Shown here one piece after another: positions 16,993 to 25,338 of a DNA stretch of 29,131 nucleotides. Both the position numbers and the translations under genes were made by a program. This DNA is from Magnetococcales bacterium (GTDB lineage Bacteria; Pseudomonadota; Magnetococcia; Magnetococcales; JADFWU01), in NCBI GenBank assembly GCA_015234045.1, contig JADFWU010000041.1, forward strand, positions 1 through 29,131. Reading direction: 5' to 3'. The stretch's first letter is position 1. Each line of letters begins with the position of its first letter. The notes under the pieces were generated by a model. That model did not search any database. It worked only from the letters and a program-made list of their open reading frames with translations, and had not been told where the DNA came from.

Positions 16993-17660
16993 GCAATACA
17001 GATACCAAATCCATCATTGTTGACGGCTTTTGGAACAATAACGCCGTTTTTGCTCAACTGCTTGGCATGTGTCCGCTGCTTGGCGTGACTACCACGGCTA
17101 TCAACGGTATCGGTATGGGATTGGCTTCAACTGCCGTTCTGCTCGGTTCTAACATCGTTGTTGCCATGGTGAAGAATTTCATTCCCAGCCAAGTGCGTAT
17201 TCCATCCTACATTGTGATCATTGCCTCATTCGTGACCATTGTAGATTTGATGATGAACGCCTTTGTCCACGATCTACACAAGGTGCTTGGCCTGTTCATT
17301 CCACTCATCGTGGTGAACTGTGCCATTCTTGGCCGCGCTGAGGCGTTTGCTTCCAAGGTTTCGGTCGTTAAAGCCGCCATTGACGGCATAGCCTCTGGTC
17401 TTGGTTTCACCTTTGCTCTATTTCTTCTGGGCGCGGTACGTGAAATTCTCGGTGCTGGCGCACTGTTTGGCTATGACATCCTCGGCCCCTCTTTCCATCC
17501 AGCCATCGGCTTTGTACTACCGCCAGGTGCGTTTATCGCGCTGGGCTTCATCCTGATGGTGGTTAAATGGATTGATGAAAAACGCGAAGCCAAGGCGGAA
17601 GCACGCGCCAAGGCAGAAGAGGCGGCAAAACCAGCTGAAACGGCCACCGCCACCGCTTAA
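16989..17660 (+). CDS. rnfE: Rnf/Rsx complex membrane subunit E
   Basis: The 223-residue, six-segment membrane protein is the inverted-topology partner of RnfA. Key stretches are NNAVFAQLLGMCPLLGVT at the N-terminus and IPLIVVNCAILGRAEAFA in the middle, both with the conserved cysteine. The C-terminus is an unusually Ala/Glu/Lys-rich soluble tail (about residues 195-223). The start overlaps the rnfG stop by 4 bases and has GGGAG upstream. It ends the operon: no rnfH or nth follows, unlike in E. coli, and a strong bidirectional terminator is 20 bases downstream. Confidence 0.95.
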   Translation: MSNTDTKSIIVDGFWNNNAVFAQLLGMCPLLGVTTTAINGIGMGLASTAVLLGSNIVVAMVKNFIPSQVRIPSYIVIIASFVTIVDLMMNAFVHDLHKVLGLFIPLIVVNCAILGRAEAFASKVSVVKAAIDGIASGLGFTFALFLLGAVREILGAGALFGYDILGPSFHPAIGFVLPPGAFIALGFILMVVKWIDEKREAKAEARAKAEEAAKPAETATATA

Positions 17661-17679
17661 AACAGACACAATACCACAC

Positions 17680-17709
17680 AAAAAAACCCGCTCTAATGCG
17701 GGTTTTTTT
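17680..17709. terminator. Bidirectional intrinsic terminator after rnfE
   Basis: A7-CCCGC, a 6-base loop, and GCGGG-T7 form a compact symmetrical terminator. The T-run after the stem on either strand means it can stop transcription from both sides, and it closes the rnf operon. Confidence 0.88.
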
Positions 17710-17792
17710 GTGTTTGATTAAAGCCAATCCCCACCGTAACACCAAATCATAAAATTGCTGTCCCTTTCTGTTTCTGAATTAGTCGGATATGT

Positions 17793-17945
17793 TTGATCCA
17801 CTATCAATTAATTCATCTATGTGCAATTGTGGGAATTGAGCATTCTGAAGAGATGATCAGCGCATTTGCCTATGATGTTCAAGAGGAAGAACTCAGAAAA
17901 GGCGGTCACCTTATTGAAGCCAATGACCTTCAGGACAACTTATAA
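17793..17945 (+). CDS. Short unassigned frame or gene remnant before hepT
   Basis: A frame open from a TGA at 17775 to a TAA at 17943 encodes about 50 residues from a TTG at 17793, or 30 from ATG 17853. It includes GIEHSEEMISAFAYDVQEEE and ends in NDLQDNL. The acidic, amphipathic composition looks protein-like rather than random, but I recognise no family and see no Shine-Dalgarno. It may be the degraded 3' end of a gene or a tiny gene associated with the downstream toxin-antitoxin pair. Otherwise the 296 bases between the rnfE terminator and hepT show nothing clear. Confidence 0.2.
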   Translation: MIHYQLIHLCAIVGIEHSEEMISAFAYDVQEEELRKGGHLIEANDLQDNL

Positions 17946-18005
17946 TAATCAGATACCTGACGAAATAGTAAATCATATATCAACTATCCAAAACAGTTCA
18001 TCAAC

Positions 18006-18422
18006 ATGATTGATTACAGAAAATTTGAACAATCATTACACCACCTGCAACGTCAATATGACAATCGTGTCAGCCTGGACACCGATCTCCCTGAACTGAT
18101 GCGCGAAGCTGTTGATGAATCCGTTATTAAACGCTTTGAAGTGTGCTATGACTGTCTTTGGAAAGTGCTTAAACGCTATTTACATGTAGAACTTGGCTTG
18201 CCAGAAGTACCCAGTAGTCCCAAGCCTATTTTTCGTATGGCCAATGAAAATGGCTTGCTTCCCTCTGCTATAGAACAGTGGTTGAACTACGCCAATGCCC
18301 GCATAGGTACAACTCACGATTATAGCAATAACAAGGCCGCTCTTGTTCTGGAATTGGCAAAGCCCTTCATAACTGATGCTATACAGCTTTATCAAACCAT
18401 GACCACAAAGGAGTGGTCATGA
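18006..18422 (+). CDS. hepT: HEPN-domain toxin HepT (HI0074 family)
   Basis: The 138-residue, largely helical protein matches the HI0074-type HEPN proteins formerly annotated as nucleotidyltransferase substrate-binding subunits. It contains the RX4HXY motif as R99-IGTT-H104-D-Y106. In characterised HepT toxins the R and H form the RNase site and the tyrosine is the residue AMPylated by the antitoxin. The protein should act as a cytoplasmic dimer. No obvious Shine-Dalgarno precedes ATG 18006. The stop overlaps the antitoxin start (ATGA), so the pair is co-translated. Genomic context is a small island between two terminators, consistent with lateral acquisition. Confidence 0.87.
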   Translation: MIDYRKFEQSLHHLQRQYDNRVSLDTDLPELMREAVDESVIKRFEVCYDCLWKVLKRYLHVELGLPEVPSSPKPIFRMANENGLLPSAIEQWLNYANARIGTTHDYSNNKAALVLELAKPFITDAIQLYQTMTTKEWS

Positions 18423-18718
18423 ACAAAAAAATTGACATATCTGAGCACCATTACAACCTGCTTTGTAAACTGCTTGCCGAGCATATTCCAGATATTCATG
18501 TTTGGGCCTATGGATCTCGTATCAACGGTACTGCGCGATCACATTCTGACCTTGATTTGGTCGTCTTTTTACCACCGGATCAACAGAAAAAAATCTTTCA
18601 GTTACGAGAGGCTTTCGAAGAAAGTGATCTCCCGTTCCGAATTGACCTGCATCGATGGGATGAACTCCCATCCACCTTTCATCGAACAATTGAGGTCCAC
18701 TATATCGTGCTCCAATAA
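18419..18718 (+). CDS. mntA: MNT-domain antitoxin nucleotidyltransferase MntA
   Basis: The 99-residue protein is a minimal nucleotidyltransferase with the GSX10DXD signature: G32-S33, ten residues, then D44-L45-D46. A later acidic site in RIDLHRW probably completes the metal-binding triad. In HEPN/MNT modules this protein neutralises HepT by transferring AMP to its tyrosine. ATG 18419 has AAGGAG upstream at 6-base spacing and overlaps the hepT stop; a GTG at 18413 lies inside that region and is less likely. The antitoxin gene follows the toxin, as is common for this type. Confidence 0.88.
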   Translation: MNKKIDISEHHYNLLCKLLAEHIPDIHVWAYGSRINGTARSHSDLDLVVFLPPDQQKKIFQLREAFEESDLPFRIDLHRWDELPSTFHRTIEVHYIVLQ

Positions 18719-18754
18719 AAAAAGGGTGACGACAATTAAGCCGCACCCTTTTTT
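18717..18754. terminator. Bidirectional terminator after mntA
   Basis: Positions 18718-18728 (A6-GGGTG) pair with 18744-18754 (CACCC-T6) in an 11-bp stem with a 15-base loop. The T-run on both strands lets it end the hepT-mntA transcript and also transcripts coming from the minus-strand gene at 18891. It overlaps the mntA stop codon. Confidence 0.8.
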
Positions 18755-18890
18755 CATAACCTGACAGACAGGCTTTTTTCGCCTTCTAACGGCTCAAAAT
18801 CTCATGTTAAGCGGCCCCCTAAGGTATCCCCTCGGTTTCCTCTCCATGCGAAAAAAGAGCCATCAGAAGCCGATGTCTACTGCTTGGCAC

Positions 18891-19199
18891 TTATGCTTCA
18901 TCATCACCGACAAAAACAGGCTCACCCATTTCGGCGAAATTGAAGTTGTTCATGACGCGTTGGCCGTTGATGTCCACCACGCGGATGTCATCGTCACCGG
19001 TCATACGGTTGACTACGGTGAAGTAACCCGCACCGTAGCGTTCTTCAACACGCGCGGTAGGAATTTCAAACGCGATGTAGCGCTCCATTCCTTTTTCCCG
19101 CAGCTGCGCGCGACAGGTGTCGCCTTGCATGCCGCAAGAAAGCTTGGTGATCACCAGAAGGGCACCGTTGCCACTCATGACGATATAGGACCTGATCAT
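18891..19199 (-). CDS. Hypothetical protein of 102 residues
   Basis: The frame is supported by a strong Shine-Dalgarno (AAGGAGAG, about 6 bases before ATG 19199) and ordinary codon use. The product begins MIRSYIVMSGNGALLVITKL and contains CGMQGDTC, a phrase ARVEERYGAGYFTVVN, and an acidic end (GDDEA). It looks like a small soluble beta-rich protein. The two cysteines six residues apart could bind metal or form a disulfide, but nothing shows this. I do not recognise the family. It stands alone between the toxin-antitoxin pair and gatC, divergent from gatC. Confidence 0.7.
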   Translation of the reverse strand: MIRSYIVMSGNGALLVITKLSCGMQGDTCRAQLREKGMERYIAFEIPTARVEERYGAGYFTVVNRMTGDDDIRVVDINGQRVMNNFNFAEMGEPVFVGDDEA

Positions 19200-19388
19200 G
19201 GATCTCTCCTTTTCCTCGGTTTAAACGAAATTTCAGTTTCTTGTTATTGAGCGCGATATATTTACGCTCTTGTTACCGGGCCACCCCCACAACTGCTTGA
19301 AGCATGGTTGCGGCTATGTTAGCTTTGCCCGATCCCTTTTTCCAATCCTTATTGTTGCTAATTATTCCAGAAATCGCCACCCTGCCTG

Positions 19389-19417
19389 TTAATTTGGCAA
19401 AAAAATTATGGCATACT
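19389..19417 (+). promoter_or_regulatory. Candidate extended -10 promoter of gatCAB
   Basis: TGG-CATACT at 19409-19417 resembles an extended -10 element, with a poor -35 (TTAATT, 19389-19394) at 17 bases. Transcription would begin about 33 bases before the gatC ATG. The rest of the 257-base gap holds only a 5-bp GAGCG/CGCTC inverted repeat near 19249-19269. Confidence 0.35.
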
Positions 19418-19456
19418 GGAAAAAATGGCACAAACTGAGTATCAGAGTCACACAAG

Positions 19457-19744
19457 ATGGCCATAGAATCCGAAGTCGTCAAGCATGTTGCAACACTTGC
19501 CCGTTTAAATATCACTTCTGAAGAGCTGACAACCTATACGGAACAGCTCTCCAACATCCTGGGAATCATGGACCAATTGGACCAAGTTCCCACCGATGGC
19601 GTGGAGCCTATGTCCCACGCAGTGGACGTACAGATTCCCGAACGGGATGATGTTGTCACAAATACAAATAACCAATCCGCAATGCTGGCCAATGCCCCAG
19701 ATTCCGAGGAAGGCCACTTCCGCGTACCGAAAATTATTGAATAA
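19457..19744 (+). CDS. gatC: Asp-tRNA(Asn)/Glu-tRNA(Gln) amidotransferase subunit C
   Basis: The 95-residue protein has the family pattern VKHVATLARL near the N-terminus, LSNILGIMDQL in the middle, and a C-terminal belt ending FRVPKIIE. GatC wraps the GatA-GatB interface and stabilises the complex that amidates misacylated Glu-tRNA(Gln) or Asp-tRNA(Asn). Its length is typical. It is the first gene of gatC-gatA-gatB. The Shine-Dalgarno is weak, so the leader may matter little or initiation may be inefficient. Confidence 0.95.
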   Translation: MAIESEVVKHVATLARLNITSEELTTYTEQLSNILGIMDQLDQVPTDGVEPMSHAVDVQIPERDDVVTNTNNQSAMLANAPDSEEGHFRVPKIIE

Positions 19745-19771
19745 TCCACTGACAAATTGGAGCACGCAACT

Positions 19772-21241
19772 GTGGAACGCGCCAACCTGACTATCAAGGA
19801 AGCCTCGGATCAGCTCAAGGAAAGAAAAATCTCTGCTGTTGAGTTGACCCGCGCTTACCTGGGGCGGATAAACGCCCTGAATGAAAAAATCAATGCCTAT
19901 GTTACCGTTGATGAACAGAGCGCTCTAAAGGCCGCTGAGGCCGCTGACGCTCGCATCGCCAAAGGCGAAGCCACGCCGATGACCGGTATTCCCATCGCAC
20001 ACAAAGACCTCTTCTGCACCGAGGGTGTGCAGACCACATGCGGTTCACGCATGTTGAAGGGGTTCAAGCCGCCCTATGATGCCACGGTCACCACCCGCTT
20101 GAAAGAGTCCGGCGCGGTAATCCTGGGTAAAACCAATATGGATGAGTTCGCCATGGGCTCCTCCACGGAAACATCATACTACGGCGTGACCCGTAATCCT
20201 TGGGATCTGGAACGCATTCCCGGTGGTTCTTCCGGTGGATCTGCCGCAGCGGTAGCCGCTGGTCTTTGTGTTGCGGCAACCGGTACGGATACCGGTGGTT
20301 CGATTCGTCAACCTGCCGCTGTAACCGGTATCACCGGCCTGAAACCCACCTATGGTCGGGTATCCCGCTACGGAATGATCGCCTTTGCTTCTTCACTGGA
20401 TCAAGGCGGTCCCATGTGCCGCACAGCTGAAGATACCGCGATCATGCTGCAAAGCATAGCCGGTCACGATGCCAAAGACTCTACCTCACTGAATATCGAA
20501 ACACCTGATTTTTCCGCCTTACTCAACAAGGGAATCAAAGGTCTGAAAATTGGCGTTCCAACTGAATGCTTCGGTGAAGGTTTGGAGGATGATGTCCGTA
20601 GCGCCATTGACGAAGCCAAAAAAGTCTTTGCCGATGCCGGTGCCGAACTGGTAACCATCTCCCTGCCCTACACAGGTGTCGCCATTCCCACTTATTACAT
20701 CATTGCACCGGCGGAAGCCTCGTCCAATCTGGCCCGCTATGATGGTGTGAAATTTGGCTATCGGTGCGAAAATCCCAATGATCTGCAAGATCTCTATTCC
20801 CGTTCCCGTGCTGAAGGGTTCGGATCGGAAGTCAAACGGCGGATCATGTTAGGCACCTACGTACTATCATCAGGGTATTATGATGCCTATTATCGACGGG
20901 CACAGAAGGCACGGCGTTTGATCGCCAATGATTTTACCAAAGCCTTTGAAAGCGTTGATGCCGTACTGACACCCACTACACCAGGCACCGCCTTCAAACT
21001 GGGTGAGAAAAAAGATGATCCCGTGCAGATGTATTTGTCAGACATCTACACCATCAATGTCAATTTGGCTGGCCTGCCGGGCATGTCTTTACCCTGCGGT
21101 TTCGATGGCAACAATCTGCCCATCGGTATGCAACTGATCGGCAAGCCCTTGGATGAGGCCGGTATTCTGCGTATCGCGCACACCTATCAGAAAGAGACGG
21201 ATTGGCACAGTAAGGCACCTGATCTCTCTGGTATAGCCTGA
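19772..21241 (+). CDS. gatA: Asp-tRNA(Asn)/Glu-tRNA(Gln) amidotransferase subunit A
   Basis: The 489-residue amidase has the Lys-cisSer-Ser catalytic triad at K78 (AHKDL), S153 ([10 protein letters not shown]) and S177 ([10 protein letters not shown]). It releases ammonia from glutamine or asparagine and channels it to GatB. I start it at GTG 19772 because GGAG lies 9 bases upstream; the in-frame TTG at 19757 overlaps that signal. The length agrees with other GatA proteins. It is 27 bases after gatC. Two adjacent stem-loops lie between it and gatB. Confidence 0.96.
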   Translation: MERANLTIKEASDQLKERKISAVELTRAYLGRINALNEKINAYVTVDEQSALKAAEAADARIAKGEATPMTGIPIAHKDLFCTEGVQTTCGSRMLKGFKPPYDATVTTRLKESGAVILGKTNMDEFAMGSSTETSYYGVTRNPWDLERIPGGSSGGSAAAVAAGLCVAATGTDTGGSIRQPAAVTGITGLKPTYGRVSRYGMIAFASSLDQGGPMCRTAEDTAIMLQSIAGHDAKDSTSLNIETPDFSALLNKGIKGLKIGVPTECFGEGLEDDVRSAIDEAKKVFADAGAELVTISLPYTGVAIPTYYIIAPAEASSNLARYDGVKFGYRCENPNDLQDLYSRSRAEGFGSEVKRRIMLGTYVLSSGYYDAYYRRAQKARRLIANDFTKAFESVDAVLTPTTPGTAFKLGEKKDDPVQMYLSDIYTINVNLAGLPGMSLPCGFDGNNLPIGMQLIGKPLDEAGILRIAHTYQKETDWHSKAPDLSGIA

Positions 21242-21250
21242 TCTGGCTGG

Positions 21251-21305
21251 AGTGGATTACCTATAATCCACTTCTCATTGAACGGCCTGTCTTCGGACAG
21301 GCGTT
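21251..21305 (+). other. Tandem stem-loops in the gatA-gatB gap
   Basis: The first stem pairs 21251-21259 with 21264-21272 (9 perfect bp, loop CCTA). The second pairs 21285-21291 with 21296-21302 (7 bp closed by C-G around a TTCG tetraloop), with three further pairs across a one-base bulge. No T-run follows, so they are not terminators. They are more likely to set mRNA processing or stability, or gatB translation. Confidence 0.55.
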
Positions 21306-21335
21306 GGAACTGACTTATATTGTGGTACGATTTTC

Positions 21336-22808
21336 ATGATCAGCGACAATTATGAATATGTCATCGGGCTTGAAATACACGCGCAGATGTTAACGCGCTC
21401 CAAGCTCTTTTGCGGCTGTTCCACTCAGTTTGGCGCAACCGCCAACAGCCAAACCTGCCCGGTTTGTTCGGGCTTTCCCGGTGTACTTCCGGTATTGAAC
21501 CGTGAAGCGGTCAATATGACCATCCGAACTGGCCTGGCCATCAACGGTCAGGTCCGTTTGATGAGTGAGTTTGCCCGCAAAAACTACTTCTATCCAGACC
21601 TGCCCAACGGCTATCAGATCTCTCAATTCGAGCTGCCCATCATCGAGCATGGTCATGTGAATATCGAATTGACCAAGGGTGCGGACAAGAAAAAAGGCGG
21701 TCCGATGAAACGGATCGGCATTACCCGGATTCATATGGAAGTAGATGCCGGTAAAAACATCCATGAAGGCATTGTTGGTGCCTCCTGGGTGGATCTGAAC
21801 CGCACCGGTGTTCCCTTGATGGAGATCGTCTCTGAACCAGATATCCGCACGCCTGAAGAGGCGGGTGAATATCTGAAGAAGATTCGTTCAATCGTGCGTT
21901 ATCTGGGGGCATGTGACGGAAATATGGAACAAGGCTCTTTCCGCTGCGATGCCAATGTTTCCATTCGACGCACAGGACAAGCAGAGTTCGGCACCCGTGC
22001 TGAGTTGAAAAACCTGAACTCTATCCGCAATGTGATGCGTGCCATTGAGTATGAAGGTGGCCGTCAGGAAGATCTTCTGGAGAGCGGTGGAAAAGTCATT
22101 CAGGAAACCCGTCTATGGGATCCGACCAAGAATGAATCCCGCTCCATGCGTGGCAAGGAAGAAGCGCATGATTATCGCTATTTCCCTGAACCAGATCTGC
22201 CGCCCTTGATTGTCACCGAAGAGCGCATTGAACAGCTTCGGGCCAAGATGCCGGAACTGCCGGACGACAAGAAAGAGCGGTTTAGGGAACAGTATGGTCT
22301 CAACGCCTATGATGCAGGCCTGCTGACCGGCAGTCAGCGCTTGGCCAACTACTATGAAACCGTTGCTGAGACCGTTACAAAAGCTGGCAAAAGCGATAAC
22401 AAAATTGCTGCCAACTGGGTGGCTGTCGAACTGCTGGCACTGCTCAACAAAAACAGTATTGATATTGATAAAAGCCCGGTAAGCGCTGTTAACCTGGGCA
22501 ATCTTGTGGCCTTGATCATCAACAACACCATCTCTGGCAAAATTGCCAAAGAAGTGTTTGCCATCATGTTTGAGACCGGCGAAGCCCCTGGCAAGATCGT
22601 CAAAGAAAAAGGTCTGGAACAGGTCACCGATACCGGAGCCATTGAGGCGGAAGTGGATCAGGTTCTCAAAAAACACGCCAAGGAAGTAGAAGCCTATCGC
22701 GATGGCAAAACCAAATTGCTGGGCTTCTTTGTCGGGCAGGTAATGAAAGCCACCAAAGGTAAAGCCAGTCCGAAAATGGTCAACGAACTTCTGAGGAAAA
22801 AGTTATAA
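21336..22808 (+). CDS. gatB: Asp-tRNA(Asn)/Glu-tRNA(Gln) amidotransferase subunit B
   Basis: The 490-residue protein shows the GatB cradle ([20 protein letters not shown]) and four zinc-ligand cysteines in CGC and CPVC. It also has the signature [19 protein letters not shown] and a C-terminal YqeY-like tRNA-binding tail. It phosphorylates the misacylated tRNA's side chain and amidates it with GatA-derived ammonia. The length is typical. No good Shine-Dalgarno precedes ATG 21336, and the gap from gatA is 94 bases with two stem-loops. A downstream AsmA-like gene begins one base after its stop. Confidence 0.96.
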   Translation: MISDNYEYVIGLEIHAQMLTRSKLFCGCSTQFGATANSQTCPVCSGFPGVLPVLNREAVNMTIRTGLAINGQVRLMSEFARKNYFYPDLPNGYQISQFELPIIEHGHVNIELTKGADKKKGGPMKRIGITRIHMEVDAGKNIHEGIVGASWVDLNRTGVPLMEIVSEPDIRTPEEAGEYLKKIRSIVRYLGACDGNMEQGSFRCDANVSIRRTGQAEFGTRAELKNLNSIRNVMRAIEYEGGRQEDLLESGGKVIQETRLWDPTKNESRSMRGKEEAHDYRYFPEPDLPPLIVTEERIEQLRAKMPELPDDKKERFREQYGLNAYDAGLLTGSQRLANYYETVAETVTKAGKSDNKIAANWVAVELLALLNKNSIDIDKSPVSAVNLGNLVALIINNTISGKIAKEVFAIMFETGEAPGKIVKEKGLEQVTDTGAIEAEVDQVLKKHAKEVEAYRDGKTKLLGFFVGQVMKATKGKASPKMVNELLRKKL

Positions 22809-22809
22809 C

Positions 22810-25179
22810 ATGCTGCGGTCACGTACCGCGCTGGTGTTGCTTCTGACAGGTATTGCGGCTTCTGTGTTTATTTCCGGTGCAGTACTCATGCGCTCAGTGG
22901 ATATAAACAGTTATCGCGGCGAAATCATCAAAATTCTCACGAAGCTCTCCGGCCATCCGGTTAATTTGGAGTTGGTCTCTTATGCCCCTTCCAGTGGGCT
23001 GTTAAGTGCCCGTTTGGAAAATCTGGAGATTCTCTCCAACAACCCGGACGACCCACCTCTGCTTATCGTCCCCCAGGCTCTTGTGGGCCTGGGGCTTAGC
23101 TCTTTGATCTTTTCAGAAAAGGATCGTCCTTGGTTGGATATCAGCTCTCTGACCCTGGTCAATCCGCAAATTAATCTGGTCAAGCATACGGGTGAGCACC
23201 TTTGGAAACGCGCTCAAAAAGGTGCCATGGCCAGTGATAAAAATTTGGAATTAATACTTGGTAAAGGCTTTGCCAAACTAACCATTGATAATATTGCCAT
23301 TCGTGAAGGCATTTTAACGATTTTGGACTGGGAACATAAAGAAGGGCAAACCCTTATCCTGGATCATTTTCAGTTAAAAGTGCAGCATCTATCACCTACC
23401 AAAGCCTCACCACTTTCGGCATCCGCCCGTTTTCAGCTGATGCCATTTACCATGTCCGGTCATGTTGGTCCGCTCCCCTCAAATCTCAATCTATTTGAGA
23501 TGCCCATTCGCCTCAGTATTGAAGCCAAGTCGTTGGAAACAACACAGTTGTTTAAAACGTTTTCCAACCTGCCACTCGAAGCGCAAGCTTCAAGCAGTTA
23601 TTTTTCAGCTCTGTTGGACGGTACATTGGACAAAGGGCTAAAAATCACCAGCTGGTTGAAACTGGGTAAATTGGCTCCGCGTGGTTCTAATCAAATTCAT
23701 CATAATGAGAAGCCACTGCCAATCGCTCTATTGACTGAACATACAGACAATGATCAACCCCAACCTATTGATATCTCATTTAGACAAAAATCCAAGTTGA
23801 TATTGGGTTCTGAACGTCTGAGTTTTTCATTCAACGAATTTTTCATCTATCTGGACGGCGCTCCTCTCTTTGATATCAAAGGTACGATTGTTCATGATGA
23901 AACCAGTAATATTGAGTTAAACATCCGTGCATTGGACACGCTGAATTTAGACCGTATTCCGTTGATTACCATTGATTATCCTTGGATTAGCAACAAAATC
24001 GGGGGCCAAATTGGTCTCTCAGGAAAATGGCCCGAAGGTCTACGCTTGGAAAGCCAGCTTGATCTAACTCACACCCATCTTACCTGGCCTGGCGTTCTGG
24101 AAAAACTGCCTGGAGATCCTTTGCGCATTCGTGCAAACGCTTTGCTTTCACCTAATCATATTCAGCTGTTAGACGCTGATATCCACCGGCCTGCCGGCGG
24201 TCTGAGCCTGGGTGATAATAGACTGTTTGACAATGATGTAACCTATCACCTTATGATGTCAGGTTCTTTGATGCCAACCATTGATCTGCGTATCAACGGT
24301 CGTTGGGACCTGGATGATATTATTCAATATCTACCATTTGATACTAAATCCTGGGATTTGTCCGGTGAATTAGATGTAGCAATGAACTGGAAACAGTCAA
24401 ACTATGATGATCCCCCCCAATTTTTCGGCTCAATTGGTGTATCTTCTGGACAAGTTGGTCCCTATCCATTTGAAAAAGTACAGGCTGACATCAGAATTGA
24501 ACGAACCCGACTTATGTTTCCCAAGTTGGAAATTGGATTTGTTGGCGGGGTAATTCAGGGAAGTTTCTGGACAGATTGGCAGTCTCAGCCAATTTATGAA
24601 GCCTTTTTATCCTTTGGTGGTATCTCCTGGCAGGAGGTTTCCGCACTCTCCAAAGAGACCTCTTTTCTAAACACATTGAATATCCTGACCGAAAACAATC
24701 CCCATCCCATCCGCCTGCGTGGCACGTTGAGTGGTGAAAGCTTTCTCCAGGGTGTTCTAACACCAGAATTTATGCCAAATCCACCAGAATTTGTACAAGG
24801 TGTTATTCGCCTGGATAATGCCATTCTTCTTGGACTTGGTGTTGATACCTTCATTCAACCATTGCGCCAAGAGTTGGTGATAAAAACGGATCTGAATAAC
24901 AGTATTCCGTGGAACCATGCCACCACTCACTACACGTACAACAATCTTGATACATTGCATTTCAAGAATATTCGAGTAGAGAGCCCCGGTATTATTATTT
25001 CCGGTGAAGGCATCCATACGCATGATGGCGTACATCAGTTTGATCTGGACGTGGATGTGGCCGCTTGGCAGAGTGGAACAAGCCACCAAATTCGGCTTAT
25101 TGGTAACCGGAATGAGCTTACACTGATACCTGTTTCAGAAAATATCAGTGTTGCGCCAGATACTGAAGGACAACAATAA
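22810..25179 (+). CDS. AsmA-like periplasmic/envelope protein
   Basis: The 789-residue protein has an N-terminal signal anchor (about residues 6-27). An AsmA-type opening follows, VDINSYRGEIIKILTKLSGH, typical of the family in which a short helix leads into an extended beta-groove. The remainder is rich in beta-strand-like repeats with few cysteines, ending in another beta-rich stretch near 690-780. AsmA-family proteins are linked to outer-membrane lipid homeostasis, possibly as bridges for phospholipid transport. It starts one base after gatB, so translation is probably coupled to it despite the unrelated function. The family assignment is good; the subfamily is not determined. Confidence 0.75.
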   Translation: MLRSRTALVLLLTGIAASVFISGAVLMRSVDINSYRGEIIKILTKLSGHPVNLELVSYAPSSGLLSARLENLEILSNNPDDPPLLIVPQALVGLGLSSLIFSEKDRPWLDISSLTLVNPQINLVKHTGEHLWKRAQKGAMASDKNLELILGKGFAKLTIDNIAIREGILTILDWEHKEGQTLILDHFQLKVQHLSPTKASPLSASARFQLMPFTMSGHVGPLPSNLNLFEMPIRLSIEAKSLETTQLFKTFSNLPLEAQASSSYFSALLDGTLDKGLKITSWLKLGKLAPRGSNQIHHNEKPLPIALLTEHTDNDQPQPIDISFRQKSKLILGSERLSFSFNEFFIYLDGAPLFDIKGTIVHDETSNIELNIRALDTLNLDRIPLITIDYPWISNKIGGQIGLSGKWPEGLRLESQLDLTHTHLTWPGVLEKLPGDPLRIRANALLSPNHIQLLDADIHRPAGGLSLGDNRLFDNDVTYHLMMSGSLMPTIDLRINGRWDLDDIIQYLPFDTKSWDLSGELDVAMNWKQSNYDDPPQFFGSIGVSSGQVGPYPFEKVQADIRIERTRLMFPKLEIGFVGGVIQGSFWTDWQSQPIYEAFLSFGGISWQEVSALSKETSFLNTLNILTENNPHPIRLRGTLSGESFLQGVLTPEFMPNPPEFVQGVIRLDNAILLGLGVDTFIQPLRQELVIKTDLNNSIPWNHATTHYTYNNLDTLHFKNIRVESPGIIISGEGIHTHDGVHQFDLDVDVAAWQSGTSHQIRLIGNRNELTLIPVSENISVAPDTEGQQ

Positions 25180-25259
25180 ACGCTTCAGTGCGCGCTGTCA
25201 GGGCCACAGAAAAAATTAACCAACCCAGTCCCGCAGGATATTGATTCGACCGCAAGGCG

Positions 25260-25298
25260 CAGATAGGGGCGCGTACTTATTGCACGTAACCCTTTCTG
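25260..25298. other. Long imperfect hairpin between converging asmA-like and hpt genes
   Basis: Arms 25260-25276 and 25282-25298 pair at 13 of 17 positions (12 Watson-Crick and one G-T) around a TTATT loop. The flanks are GC-rich (CGCAAGGCGC and GAACGCAGTGC). There is no T-run on either side. It may be an intergenic repeat element or a structured mRNA end shared by the two converging genes. Confidence 0.35.
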
Positions 25299-25338
25299 GA
25301 ACGCAGTGCACGGATCAAAAGACCAGTGAATGGGATGA

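Noticed and set aside
18804-19250. 148-codon plus-strand frame
   Set aside because: It lies opposite the 102-residue minus-strand gene, which has a strong Shine-Dalgarno. The plus frame has none and its translation is not protein-like.
19394-19415. TGGCA-like sigma-54 promoter before gatC
   Set aside because: The TTGGCA is not followed by a GC element at the required spacing. An extended -10 reading fits better, and gatCAB is a housekeeping operon.
22113-22676. 187-codon minus-strand frame within gatB
   Set aside because: gatB is a clear full-length family member on the plus strand. The antisense frame has no ribosome site or family resemblance.
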